Shown piece after piece: positions 1 to 7,092 of a stretch of DNA of 9,555 nt. The notes beneath the pieces are model-generated. The model made no database searches and was not told the origin of the DNA. It saw only the letters and a program-made list of their open reading frames with translations. Origin of the DNA: Spartobacteria bacterium. GTDB taxonomy: Bacteria > Verrucomicrobiota > Verrucomicrobiia > Chthoniobacterales > Chthoniobacteraceae. Position 1 is the first letter of the stretch. Each line of letters opens with the position of its first letter. The stretch is from NCBI GenBank assembly GCA_025350985.1, contig JANXWU010000404.1, positions 1-9,555 of the forward strand, given 5' to 3'. The position numbers and the translations under genes were made by a program.

Positions 1-522
1 ATAAAAAAGACGCCATCGTCAGTTACTGCTTTGCCAAATTCCAACGCCGTGTTGGTGACGCTAATCCCGGATTATATCGCCGACGAACAGGTTTTTGGTA
101 TTCCGAGATCCAAGTGGCTCGGAAAGAATGGGCCGGACGGAAATATTACCAATGAGGGAAACAAACTCGAAGCCTGCGAAAACGCCTGGGCTTATGTGGC
201 GGGTTTAAGGGATGACTCCAATCCACGCTGGCCGGTTCTCGTGAATGCTTTTGCGCAGACATCAGGAAATCTTGGTTCACGCAGCAACCCTTACTTTGTG
301 GCCGACGACACAGCGAAGAACGACCTGTCTCAGGGCAGGAAGGCAGTGGTGCTTCGCTGCGATGGCAGCGCCAACCTTGAGACCACTTACAAAGGGAGTT
401 CCAATCGCTTCACCGTGAAACGCGACGACGATCCGAAGAAGAACGCCTTCACCTACGATGCGAAAGCACGCTGGTTGTCCCCGGATTGCGCCGTGCTCCA
501 ACCCATCCCGCCGCCGGAGTAA
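1..522 (+). CDS. Type II secretion/pseudopilin-like protein, C-terminal part (5' truncated by window)
   Basis: The reading frame is open from base 1 and ends at TAA 520-522. The first in-window start-like codon (TTG at 31) is not convincing, so the true start, and any prepilin N-terminal helix, lies upstream of the window. The visible 173 residues are soluble and polar. They include a segment NAWAYVAGLRDDSNPRWP, a later KAVVLRCDGSANLE strand pair, and a proline-rich end (PIPPPE). From memory, this layout (an 'AWxYxAGL...NPxWP' block, then 'GRKAxVxRxDGSA') matches the C-terminal half of the abundant prepilin-type 'type II secretion system protein' family of Verrucomicrobiota, thought to be exported and assembled or displayed at the envelope. 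The diagnostic N-terminal methylation motif cannot be seen, so the family call is moderate. The neighbouring minus-strand gene is convergent and gives no functional clue. Confidence 0.55.
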   Translation: MKKTPSSVTALPNSNAVLVTLIPDYIADEQVFGIPRSKWLGKNGPDGNITNEGNKLEACENAWAYVAGLRDDSNPRWPVLVNAFAQTSGNLGSRSNPYFVADDTAKNDLSQGRKAVVLRCDGSANLETTYKGSSNRFTVKRDDDPKKNAFTYDAKARWLSPDCAVLQPIPPPE

Positions 523-556
523 TTGGCGATTTCTTATTGCGCTCGGTATGGCAACG

Positions 557-572
557 GGCTTCGCGCGAAGCC
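557..572. terminator. Perfect 16-bp palindrome, candidate bidirectional terminator
   Basis: GGCTTCGCGCGAAGCC is a perfect palindrome in the 110-bp gap between two convergent genes (stops at 522 and 633). As RNA it folds to a GC-rich stem on either strand. No T-tract follows on either side, so it is not a textbook intrinsic terminator. Its position makes transcription termination or transcript-end protection the likeliest role. Confidence 0.35.
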
Positions 573-632
573 GTGACCGCAACCCGTCGCAGTGATCCGG
601 CGACTACCTTTCCTAACTCCGAAGCTGAGTCT

Positions 633-1190
633 CTACGCCGCCTCGGCCAGTTTGTGGCCCATGAACTTCAGCGTCTGCGCGAGCTGCTCGACCTTGAGCG
701 GCTTCTTTAAGACCGTGACTGGGCCGAACTTCAAAATGTTGTCGAGCATCACGCTGTCTGGGTAGCCGGTGATGATCACGACAGGCATGTCGTTGTGGCT
801 CTTTTTGATTTCCTTGTAAATCTCGTCGCCGGTGATGTCAGGGAGCATGAGGTCGAGGAAGCAAAGATCGAACTTCTGCTTCTTGAGCGCCGAGAGTGCC
901 TCGCGTCCGGTACCAACGATGACGCGGGCGAAACCGGCTTTCTTGAGGAATAGCTTAAACATTTCCTGAAGGTTCTCATCGTCATCGACCACGAGCACGG
1001 AGGGTTGGCTGTCGCCTTCCTCGCGCAGGATGTCGCGATCCAGCGCCTCTTTTTTCACCCGCCACCGTCCGCCAATCTGAATGGCTGGAAGCTGCCCCCG
1101 CTGGACGAGGTAATAGACCGTGGGCAGTGGGATGCGCAGATACTCCGCGGTCTCTTTGACGGTCAGGAGGGTGTGGAGGGGTTCGGGCAC
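633..1190 (-). CDS. HTH (excisionase/MerR-type) - receiver domain fusion, response regulator-like
   Basis: This 185-residue protein starts with GTG at 1190 and ends with TAG at 633-635; an in-frame stop at 1236-1238 limits any upstream extension. Residues about 7-55 form a helix-turn-helix of the excisionase/HTH_17 type (LLTVKETAEYLRIPLPTVYY, then a GGRWRVKKEAL wing). Residues about 63-180 form a CheY-like receiver with acidic triad D69-D71, phospho-acceptor D113 (FLDLMLPD), switch T141 (ITGYPD) and conserved K163 (LKKPL). All catalytic positions are present, so it should accept phosphate from a histidine kinase. No kinase gene is in the window, so this would be an orphan regulator. The domain order is the reverse of ordinary response regulators, where the receiver comes first. 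DNA binding is inferred from the HTH; the target is unknown. A TTGACA-like promoter lies about 60 bp upstream. Confidence 0.85.
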   Translation of the reverse strand: MPEPLHTLLTVKETAEYLRIPLPTVYYLVQRGQLPAIQIGGRWRVKKEALDRDILREEGDSQPSVLVVDDDENLQEMFKLFLKKAGFARVIVGTGREALSALKKQKFDLCFLDLMLPDITGDEIYKEIKKSHNDMPVVIITGYPDSVMLDNILKFGPVTVLKKPLKVEQLAQTLKFMGHKLAEAA

Positions 1191-1440
1191 GTCGGGTTTG
1201 GATTCTGCTCCGCGATTGCGGTTTTGCGAAAGTCGTCAGTTTCATTCAGTGTGTCAATGCGGAACACGGGAATCCGCGAAGAGTTTTGCGAACTCCCGCC
1301 TTTCGCGGCTTCGGCGAACCGGAACAGTTTCCCCCGCGGTCGCGTGGCTGGGCGAAGCGCGGCCGTGCGAGAGCGCGCGAACGCGGCTGGCGGAAGAAAA
1401 ACTTTGTGCCGTCGCGCTTCGGTGTTCATCTTCGGCAGCG
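1191..1440. other. 250-bp divergent intergenic region
   Basis: This gap lies between the minus-strand HTH-receiver gene and plus-strand glgA and must carry promoters for both. Besides the minus-strand TTGACA box, a small hairpin is visible (GAGTT 1281-1285 pairing with AACTC 1291-1295). No convincing plus-strand -35/-10 pair was found for glgA. The glgA frame is open back to 1120, but the extra residues are basic, low-complexity and antisense to the HTH-receiver gene, so they were not taken as coding. Confidence 0.5.
1229..1257 (-). promoter_or_regulatory. Candidate sigma-70 promoter for the HTH-receiver gene
   Basis: On the minus strand a perfect TTGACA (1257-1252) is followed after exactly 17 bp by GACTTT (1234-1229), a poor -10 match. 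The predicted transcript would begin near 1222, about 30 nt before the GTG start at 1190. The -35 is strong and the position sensible, but the weak -10 keeps confidence low. Confidence 0.3.
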
Positions 1441-2904
1441 ATGAAAATTTTGATGGCGAGCAGTGAGCTGACCCCACTCGCGCGCACCGGCGGTTTGGGC
1501 GATGTGCTCGCGGCGCTGCCGGGCGAACTGCAAAAGCGCGGGCACGAGGTGAGCGTGGCGATTCCCTATTATCGAAGCGTGCGGGAAAACACCGCGCTGA
1601 AGAAAAAAAACACGCGCGTGACGGTCACGGTGCAAGTCGGCGCGAAGCGGGTGGAGGCGGAGATTTTCGAATGCAAGGCCGCAAACGGCGCGCAGGTTTT
1701 TCTGATCCGTCGCGACGAATACTTCGACCGGAGTGGGCTCTACGGCGCGGACGGACGCGACTACGACGACAACGTCGAGCGCTTTATTTTCTTCTCCAAA
1801 GCGGTGCTGGAACTCGCGCGCCGCGTGACGCCACCGCCGGATGTGATCCATGCGCACGACTGGCAAACCGGCTTGCTGCCAGCGTTCGCGCGCGAGCAGG
1901 CGCTGCCGTTCAAGACCGTGCTCACGATTCACAACATGGCTTACCAGGGTAGTTTCTGGGGTCTCGATTTCAATCTGACCAACCTGCCGCCAAGCTGGTT
2001 TGCGCCGCGCGCGGTGGAGTTTTTCGGACGGCTCAATTTTCTCAAAAGCGGCATCGTCTTTGCCGACGCGATCACGACGGTGAGCGAGCGGTACGCCCGC
2101 GAAATCCAGACACAGGAGTACGGCTGCGGATTGGAAACGGTGGTGCGCGAGAACGCGGGACGGCTCACGGGAATTTTGAATGGCACCGATTATTCCCTGT
2201 GGAATCCGGCGACCGACAAGCTGCTGCCAAAAAAATTCAGCGCGACTTCGCTGGCGGGAAAAAAAGTTTGCCGGCAGGCGATGCTCGAGAAACTCGGCTT
2301 GGAAAAGAATCCGCGCGGCCCGGTGTTCGCGATGGTCACACGGCTGGCGGAACAAAAAGGCATCGACCTCGTGCTGCCGCTCATCGACCGGCTGCTGGCG
2401 GACGACGTGCGGCTGGTGGTGCTCGGCGAAGGCGAGACGAATTACGAGTTCGAGTTGATGATCGCGGAGAAAAAGCACGCGGGCCGCTTTGCTTTTCGGC
2501 GCGGCTGGGACGAGTCGCTCTCGCACCTCATCGAAGCCGGCTCGGACATCACACTTATCCCTTCTCACTACGAACCGTGCGGCCTCACGGCGCAGTACAG
2601 TTTGAAATACGGGACCATCCCGATCGCGCGCGCCTGCGGCGGACTTTACCAGATCATCCAGGATTACGACCCTGCGAGCGGCGGCACCGGTTTCGTGTTT
2701 TACGACTACACAGCGGAGGCGCTCTGGGACAGCATCGGTCGCGCGAAGAAACTTTTTCAGAACTCCCAAGCGTGGGAGTCGATGATGACCCGTGCGATGG
2801 CGTGCGAGTTTTCTTGGGCGCGAGCCGCGGAGGATTACGAAAAAATCTACGAGTGGATTTTGCGCGGCACCAGAAAAGCGGCAGTCGGCAGGCCAGCGTC
2901 ATAG
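1441..2904 (+). CDS. glgA: Glycogen synthase (GT5, ADP-glucose type)
   Basis: This 487-residue protein has the full length usual for bacterial GlgA. It extends alpha-1,4-glucan chains in the cytoplasm using a nucleotide-glucose donor. The ATG at 1441 was chosen because the family N-terminus begins there (MKILMASSELTPLARTGGLG). Visible GT5 motifs are the sugar-nucleotide loop RTGGLGD (15-21), HAHDWQTGLLPA (138-149), IHNMAYQG (163-170), ILNGTDYSLWNP (245-256), VTRLAEQKG with R301 and K306 (299-307), and HYEPCGL with E378 (376-382) followed by the GGL of ACGGL (398-402). R301, K306 and E378 align with the E. coli catalytic residues R300, K305 and E377. The loop has Arg15 where E. coli GlgA has Lys15. 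No Shine-Dalgarno is seen before the ATG. The class III aminotransferase follows 74 bp downstream on the same strand; no other glg gene is present. Confidence 0.96.
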   Translation: MKILMASSELTPLARTGGLGDVLAALPGELQKRGHEVSVAIPYYRSVRENTALKKKNTRVTVTVQVGAKRVEAEIFECKAANGAQVFLIRRDEYFDRSGLYGADGRDYDDNVERFIFFSKAVLELARRVTPPPDVIHAHDWQTGLLPAFAREQALPFKTVLTIHNMAYQGSFWGLDFNLTNLPPSWFAPRAVEFFGRLNFLKSGIVFADAITTVSERYAREIQTQEYGCGLETVVRENAGRLTGILNGTDYSLWNPATDKLLPKKFSATSLAGKKVCRQAMLEKLGLEKNPRGPVFAMVTRLAEQKGIDLVLPLIDRLLADDVRLVVLGEGETNYEFELMIAEKKHAGRFAFRRGWDESLSHLIEAGSDITLIPSHYEPCGLTAQYSLKYGTIPIARACGGLYQIIQDYDPASGGTGFVFYDYTAEALWDSIGRAKKLFQNSQAWESMMTRAMACEFSWARAAEDYEKIYEWILRGTRKAAVGRPAS

Positions 2905-2978
2905 CGCGGACTGCGCCCTTCGCGATCGTCCCGAAAGCCGCTCGGCAGCGTGAGGACGCGGTCCATTACCCAACCCAA

Positions 2979-4361
2979 ATGCTGCCGAAACTCCTCACCG
3001 AAATCCCCGGTCCGAAGTCGCGCGCGCTGGCGGTCGAACTCAAACGCCACGAGTGCCGCAACACGACTCACGTCGCGGACGACTTCCCCATTTTCTGGGA
3101 GCGCGCTGAGGGCGTGAATGTCTGGGACGCGGACGGGAACCGGTTTCTTGATCTGACCTCAGCGTTCGGAGTGGCGGGACTCGGGCACACGAACCGCGAA
3201 ATCCGCGACGCGCTCGTCTCGCAATCGGCGCAACTTTTTCACGCGATGGGCGACGTGCATCCGCCGGCGGTGAAAGTCGGGCTTTGCCGAGATTTGAGCG
3301 CCGCGACCTTCGAGCGTTGGGGCGCGGGCGAAGCCAAAACGATTTTGGGAAACTCCGGCAGCGACGCCGTGGAGGCGGCGTTGAAAACGGCATTGCTCCA
3401 CACCGGCAAGCCCGGCGTGATCGCGTTCACCGGCGGCTATCATGGCCTCGGCTACGGCGCGCTCGAAGCAGGCGGGCTGCCCTTTTTCAAGAATCCATTT
3501 CGTCCGCAGCTCAAAGAATTCGCGGTCATCCTTCCCTACCCGCATTGCTTTCACTGTCCTTTCGGAAACAAGGAGTCTGCACGCGTGAGCGGCACTTTTC
3601 CGCAATGCGCGGCCACTTGCCTTGCGCAAATTCAAAGTCAAATCGAGCGCGCCATCGCCGCGCGGGCCATTGGCGCGATTTTGGTGGAGCCAGTGCAGGG
3701 GCGCGGCGGCATCGTCGTGCCGCCCACAGGTTTCCTGCCGATGCTCCGTGCGCTTTGCGACGAGCACAAAGTTCTGCTCATCGCCGACGAGATTTACACG
3801 GGATTCAATCGGACGGGCGAGTTGTTCGCCTGCGAGCATTTCAGCGTGGTGCCGGACTTGATCTGTCTGGGAAAAGGGATGGCTTCGGGTTTCCCCATCT
3901 CCGCCTGCGTCGGTCGCTCGAAGGTGATGGACGCGTGGCCGGAGTCGCGCGGCGAGGCGTTGCACACGAGCACTTTTCTCGGCAATCCCCTCGGCTGCGC
4001 GATGGCGCGGGAATCCATCCGCCTCCATCGCGACCCTGCGCTGAGCCCGCGCGTGCGCGCCATGGGCAGCCGTTTCCAATCAGCGCTGCAAAAAATTCAG
4101 TCACCCCGCGTCGGTCAGGTGCGCGGCCTCGGCTTGATGCTGGGGCTGGAAGTCGTGACCGGCGACGGTGCCCCGGACGGCGCGTTCGCGATCGCCGCAA
4201 TGAAGCGAGGACTGCGCGACGGTTTGATTTTTCTCTGCGATTCGCCGGACTCCAACGTGCTGGCGTTCACTCCACCCTTTGCGATTTCGGACGACGAAAT
4301 CGGGTTCGTCACCGGTCGGCTTCAGGAATATTTGACGTCTTTTCCCGGCTCCATTTCGTAG
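2979..4361 (+). CDS. Class III PLP-dependent aminotransferase (GABA/acetylornithine aminotransferase family)
   Basis: This 460-residue cytoplasmic enzyme should move an amino group from an omega-amino compound or amino acid to a keto acid through pyridoxal phosphate. The ATG at 2979 gives the normal family length; the frame is open further upstream but that part overlaps glgA. Visible motifs are NSGSDAVEAALKTA (125-138, cofactor phosphate region), GGYHG (152-156), EPVQGRGG with E237, ADEIYTGFNRTG with D270 (binds the pyridine nitrogen), LGKGMASGFPIS with the Schiff-base lysine K299, and HTSTFLGNPLGCA (329-341). A Cys cluster, C190-x2-C193 and C210-x3-C214, lies after PYPH; a CxxC in this region of animal GABA aminotransferase holds a [2Fe-2S] cluster. 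The substrate cannot be fixed from sequence: 4-aminobutyrate, ornithine derivatives and diaminobutyrate are all possible. The 3' end overlaps the convergent Dabb gene by 40 bp. Confidence 0.9.
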   Translation: MLPKLLTEIPGPKSRALAVELKRHECRNTTHVADDFPIFWERAEGVNVWDADGNRFLDLTSAFGVAGLGHTNREIRDALVSQSAQLFHAMGDVHPPAVKVGLCRDLSAATFERWGAGEAKTILGNSGSDAVEAALKTALLHTGKPGVIAFTGGYHGLGYGALEAGGLPFFKNPFRPQLKEFAVILPYPHCFHCPFGNKESARVSGTFPQCAATCLAQIQSQIERAIAARAIGAILVEPVQGRGGIVVPPTGFLPMLRALCDEHKVLLIADEIYTGFNRTGELFACEHFSVVPDLICLGKGMASGFPISACVGRSKVMDAWPESRGEALHTSTFLGNPLGCAMARESIRLHRDPALSPRVRAMGSRFQSALQKIQSPRVGQVRGLGLMLGLEVVTGDGAPDGAFAIAAMKRGLRDGLIFLCDSPDSNVLAFTPPFAISDDEIGFVTGRLQEYLTSFPGSIS

Positions 4362-4639
4362 TCGAGCCGGAGCCGGTCCGTCGTGTTGGGCTTCACGACT
4401 TCCTCGAGAAACTTCAGATAGACCGGGTGCTCGAGACACATCGTCAGTTTGTCGAGCGTTTCAAAATCCAGCGCGACGAAAAATGGCCATTCACATTTCG
4501 GGTCGATTTTTTTCCCGCACTTGACGCCGTGGGCTTCGGTGATTTTCAGCAGGTTGATGCGGGTGTTCATCATCATCTCCTCCAGCTTTTGAGGTGTGAC
4601 CTCGGGCTTGAGTTTGTAGAGGGTGATGTGGTGAACCAT
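4322..4639 (-). CDS. Dabb-domain (stress-responsive alpha/beta barrel) protein
   Basis: This small protein of 105 residues starts MVHHITLYKLKPEV and ends DVKYS. It matches the Dabb family: an initial beta strand VHHITLYKL, a helix (TPQKLEEMM), a central strand WPFFVALDF (51-59) and the typical HPVYLKFLEEVVKP block (71-84). Family members form dimeric ferredoxin-like barrels; most have no known reaction. The ATG at 4639 was chosen over an in-frame TTG at 4678, whose extra 13 residues (proline/threonine-rich) lie outside the domain and overlap a candidate promoter. No Shine-Dalgarno is visible. It lies downstream of nuoA on the same strand, separated by an intrinsic terminator, so it is probably transcribed on its own. 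Confidence 0.8.
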   Translation of the reverse strand: MVHHITLYKLKPEVTPQKLEEMMMNTRINLLKITEAHGVKCGKKIDPKCEWPFFVALDFETLDKLTMCLEHPVYLKFLEEVVKPNTTDRLRLDYEMEPGKDVKYS

Positions 4640-4649
4640 GCGGGTTGTG

Positions 4650-4678
4650 GTTTTAGGAGGTTGCCGATTTGGAGGCAA
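4650..4678 (-). promoter_or_regulatory. Candidate promoter for the Dabb gene
   Basis: On the minus strand TTGCCT (4678-4673) and TAAAAC (4655-4650) are spaced by 17 bp; each matches four of six consensus bases. Transcription would begin only about 4-6 nt before the ATG at 4639, implying a nearly leaderless mRNA, which fits the missing Shine-Dalgarno. The call rests on a visual match only. Confidence 0.3.
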
Positions 4679-4729
4679 GCACGAACGAAATCAGCGGTGG
4701 AATCCCCGCGAACGCTTTCGTCCGTGGAG

Positions 4730-4763
4730 AAAAACGGCGTCGCTTTCGTGTCCGGAGCGACGC
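4730..4763 (-). terminator. Intrinsic terminator downstream of nuoA
   Basis: Reading the minus strand, an 8-bp perfect stem, GCGTCGCT (4763-4756) with AGCGACGC (4744-4737), encloses an 11-nt loop. It is followed two bases later by TTTTT (4734-4730) and CTCC. It starts 11 nt after the nuoA stop codon. This is the clearest Rho-independent terminator in the window. Confidence 0.75.
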
Positions 4764-4773
4764 GGCGCGACGC

Positions 4774-5148
4774 TCAGTTTTTCCACTCGAGCACGCCTTT
4801 TTTCAAAGCGTACACGTAGCCGACAGTGACGATGCCGATGAAGCTGAACATGCTCCAAAAAATCATCGGCCCGTGCTCGCGCAGTGAGTCGCGGTAGTTA
4901 AGCGCCCACGGATACATGAATACGACCTCGACATCGAACAGGATGAAGAGCATCGCGACGAGGTAGAACTTCACGCTGAAGCGCGGCTGTGCCTCGCCCT
5001 GTGGAATCATGCCGCACTCGTAGGCCGAGTCCTTCATCGCATTGCGGCGCGCGGATCTTCCGAGCAGCACGCTCACGACGAGGGTGCCGACGGCAAACCC
5101 GAGGGCGACCAGCGCCTGGATCAAAACTGGCAGATAATCTTTGAGCAT
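4774..5148 (-). CDS. nuoA: NADH-quinone oxidoreductase subunit A
   Basis: NuoA is a small inner-membrane subunit of respiratory complex I, lying near the quinone-entry region of the proton-pumping arm. The 124-residue length is standard. Three membrane helices are visible at about 6-29, 60-82 and 95-115. The hallmark loop SAYECGMIP (41-49, with C45, equivalent to the ND3 switch-loop cysteine) and FDVEVVFMYPWA (71-82, with D72 and E74) leave little doubt. The start ATG at 5148 has no Shine-Dalgarno. In most bacteria nuoA heads a nuoA-N operon, but here it is followed by a strong terminator and then a Dabb gene, with an unrelated membrane-anchored protein gene upstream. It therefore looks like a separately transcribed copy, with the rest of complex I encoded elsewhere. 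Confidence 0.95.
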   Translation of the reverse strand: MLKDYLPVLIQALVALGFAVGTLVVSVLLGRSARRNAMKDSAYECGMIPQGEAQPRFSVKFYLVAMLFILFDVEVVFMYPWALNYRDSLREHGPMIFWSMFSFIGIVTVGYVYALKKGVLEWKN

Positions 5149-5268
5149 CGGATGGGCGCGGCCGTCAGGGCGTGCGACGGGAAAAGCCGATTTTCTTGGG
5201 CATAGTCGTAAGCCGCCGAAAGTAGCATGGCTTGTTTCGGGTTCGAGAAAATTCGTGCGCCGCTCCGG
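5149..5268. other. 120-bp gap upstream of nuoA
   Basis: This gap should contain the nuoA promoter (minus strand) and the end of the transcript of the 587-residue protein gene. No convincing -35/-10 pair, Shine-Dalgarno or T-tailed hairpin was recognised. Near the stop codon at 5269 only a 4-bp CCGG/CCGG stem around TCATGA is visible. Confidence 0.4.
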
Positions 5269-7032
5269 TCATGATCCGGGCGCGACGGGTGGGGGAGGGG
5301 CGGGCTTGGAAATGGACGGCGCGACCGGTGGGAGGGAAAGCTCCGTCGTCTGCATCGTGCCATACATAGCCGCGCCACCGCCGACGATTCCCACCAGGAC
5401 TTGAAGAAAAGTCACGGGTCCCACCGACTCGGCCAGCGTTCCATTTTCCACCGCCGCCTGCGAATAGACCATCGGGCCGAGATGCTTCGCGATCACCTCG
5501 ACCGGCGGCAATTTTTTGGCATCGACAACTTTGCCTGCCTCCGGGGAAGCCATCATCCAAACCATCAGCGGAAATTGCGCGGTCGCGTAAATTTGCTCGA
5601 ACAACGCGCGCGCATCGACGTAGCCGAACGCCTCTGAGGGTTTGACAACTCGCTTTTCCGCGCCGCGAAATCTTTCGGTTTTAGCCAAGTTGGGAGACCC
5701 CACCTTGCGACGGTCGATGGCGCTTTTCAAAGATTCGGGATTGAGCGCCAGCAGCACGAACTTGCCGTTCACAGTCATCACCGGCGTGGCGACGGCGGCG
5801 ATCAGCGGCATCTTCAAAGTGAACGTCGGCGCCCCCTCGGCGGAACCGCGTTCCCACGAGCCCGCGTCCGCCGGGCTGCCGGCCACCGCTGCGGCCAGTC
5901 TTTCCGCAGTCGCGACATCTCGCGTCTCCACCGTAAGCAGAAAACCCGGCTGCAACGTGCCGCCCGCCAGATCGATTTGCACCCCGAGTTCCCCGCCGGA
6001 ACCGCCCAACGCCTTGACGATGTTTTGCATCCACGCAAACCAGTCACCTCCCAAAGCCGCCACGGGCGCGAGCGTGGGATTTTGGGCCGGGTCGAGTGCC
6101 GCGGGCATTTGAAACCGTCCATCATAAAAAAGCAGCGTGTCCGTGGAACTAAGCGCGAGCGCGCCCTGCGCCAGCGGCTCGCCCTTCGATGCGCCAGCGT
6201 GCAGCACGAACATCGTGTCGTGCATTTGCGCGCCCTCCATTTTAGTGGCGAAGGTGACCGCCTCGATTTTTTTCAGCTCCGCCAGTTGCGCCTCACTCCC
6301 CTGCCCGTTCGCCTTCAGCATCGGTTCGATCCGCGCCAGAAAAGCCCGCGGTTGCAAGAACACCATCAACTCACCGTCACGCGGCATCCGCTTCAAAGAG
6401 GAAGCGAACGCCGCCTGCTCGCGCAGAACCTTGCCCGCGCGCCTGCCGTCGAGCCGGTCGAGCGTGGCCTTCAGCAAAGTCAGATCGTTGCCCGCGAAAC
6501 ACCACTTGCCTTTCACCGTGCTGGCAAAAACGGATTTTTCGTAGGTGAACGTTTCGATCTCCGCGTCGCCGTATTTGATCAATTCGCTGCGGCCTGCGGG
6601 CGAGAGCCGCTGCGACTCCTTCCTCAGCGAACGCAGCAGTTCATCGGCGCTCGCTTTCCGTCCCGAAAACGAAAATCCCGCGATCACCTTCGGCTCCGTC
6701 TGCGCGGACGCGGTCACCGCCAGAAAAACCTCGCGCGGCGCGCAGGCGGCGAGCTGTTCGAGTTGCTTTTGCAGAGCGCCCCAGTTGGGCAGCAGCTCTT
6801 TTGGGTTCTTGAAAAATGCCTGCACGGCCGGTTCGTTCGCGATTTGCGCCAGCGCGGTTTTCCGGGAGCGCACAGCCGTTCGCAGAGCATCCGGCACCTG
6901 CACGAACAGCGCCGTGTCGTCCGGCACGAGCGCCGCCGCCTTCGACTCTCCCACGCTCACTTTTTTGACGACCACGAATGCCGCCACCACCAGCGCCACC
7001 AGAACCAAGAAAACGAACAGAAGCTTTTTCAT
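5269..7032 (-). CDS. Membrane-anchored protein of unknown function (possibly DUF3352-like)
   Basis: This 587-residue protein starts at ATG 7032; a TTG three codons earlier (7041) is the only alternative and changes little. Residues about 2-23 form one strong hydrophobic helix after MKK with no clear signal-peptidase site, so a single-pass anchor with the bulk outside the cytoplasmic membrane is likely. The mature part opens with AALVPDDTALFVQVPD, and the remainder alternates predicted strands and helices with short repeats of character (for example TLLKATLDRL and LALNPESLKSAI). This resembles the long, poorly characterised DUF3352-type proteins of Planctomycetes and Verrucomicrobiota; that match is from memory and weak. 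A second glycine-rich hydrophobic stretch (540-559, VTFLQVLVGIVGGGAAMYGT) precedes a proline-rich tail (566-587). No catalytic motif was recognised. It lies 60 bp downstream of another exported-protein gene on the same strand, so the two may be co-transcribed. Confidence 0.75.
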   Translation of the reverse strand: MKKLLFVFLVLVALVVAAFVVVKKVSVGESKAAALVPDDTALFVQVPDALRTAVRSRKTALAQIANEPAVQAFFKNPKELLPNWGALQKQLEQLAACAPREVFLAVTASAQTEPKVIAGFSFSGRKASADELLRSLRKESQRLSPAGRSELIKYGDAEIETFTYEKSVFASTVKGKWCFAGNDLTLLKATLDRLDGRRAGKVLREQAAFASSLKRMPRDGELMVFLQPRAFLARIEPMLKANGQGSEAQLAELKKIEAVTFATKMEGAQMHDTMFVLHAGASKGEPLAQGALALSSTDTLLFYDGRFQMPAALDPAQNPTLAPVAALGGDWFAWMQNIVKALGGSGGELGVQIDLAGGTLQPGFLLTVETRDVATAERLAAAVAGSPADAGSWERGSAEGAPTFTLKMPLIAAVATPVMTVNGKFVLLALNPESLKSAIDRRKVGSPNLAKTERFRGAEKRVVKPSEAFGYVDARALFEQIYATAQFPLMVWMMASPEAGKVVDAKKLPPVEVIAKHLGPMVYSQAAVENGTLAESVGPVTFLQVLVGIVGGGAAMYGTMQTTELSLPPVAPSISKPAPPPPVAPGS

Positions 7033-7092
7033 CGCCGGCAATCAACGTGAAAAGCTCGCGGCGACAAAGGAAAATCGCCGCGCGCGCCCGGC

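Noticed and set aside
1120..1440. Open frame extending glgA upstream by 107 codons
   Set aside because: The GT5 N-terminus begins at ATG 1441. The extra part is basic low-complexity sequence and its first portion is antisense to the HTH-receiver gene.
1426..2769. 447-codon open frame on the minus strand
   Set aside because: It lies wholly antisense to glgA, whose motifs are unmistakable. The translation is Arg/His/Val-rich, typical of a GC-rich shadow frame.
2199..2978. 260-codon upstream extension of the aminotransferase
   Set aside because: It is out of frame with and inside glgA; the aminotransferase family starts at about ATG 2979.
2905..2978. Possible terminator between glgA and the aminotransferase
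   Set aside because: Only a GCCG/CGGC stem with a 2-nt loop and no T-tract; not a credible terminator.
3159..4079. 306-codon minus-strand frame
   Set aside because: It is antisense to the aminotransferase, with a biased Arg/Ala/His composition and no domain.
4640..4678. TTG start giving a 118-residue Dabb protein
   Set aside because: The 13 extra residues lie outside the domain and overlap the candidate promoter; ATG 4639 fits the family start.
4755..4775. Alternative hairpin (GAGCG/CGCTC) competing with the nuoA terminator, as an attenuator or riboswitch
   Set aside because: It follows the nuoA stop rather than preceding a gene it could control. The overlap is probably a by-product of a GC-rich stem.
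3284..4819. 511-codon plus-strand frame
   Set aside because: It runs in the +1 frame through the aminotransferase and antisense through the Dabb gene, and is Arg-rich with no motif.
5977..7050. 357-codon plus-strand frame
   Set aside because: It is antisense to the membrane-anchored protein gene, Arg/His/Leu-rich and without motifs.
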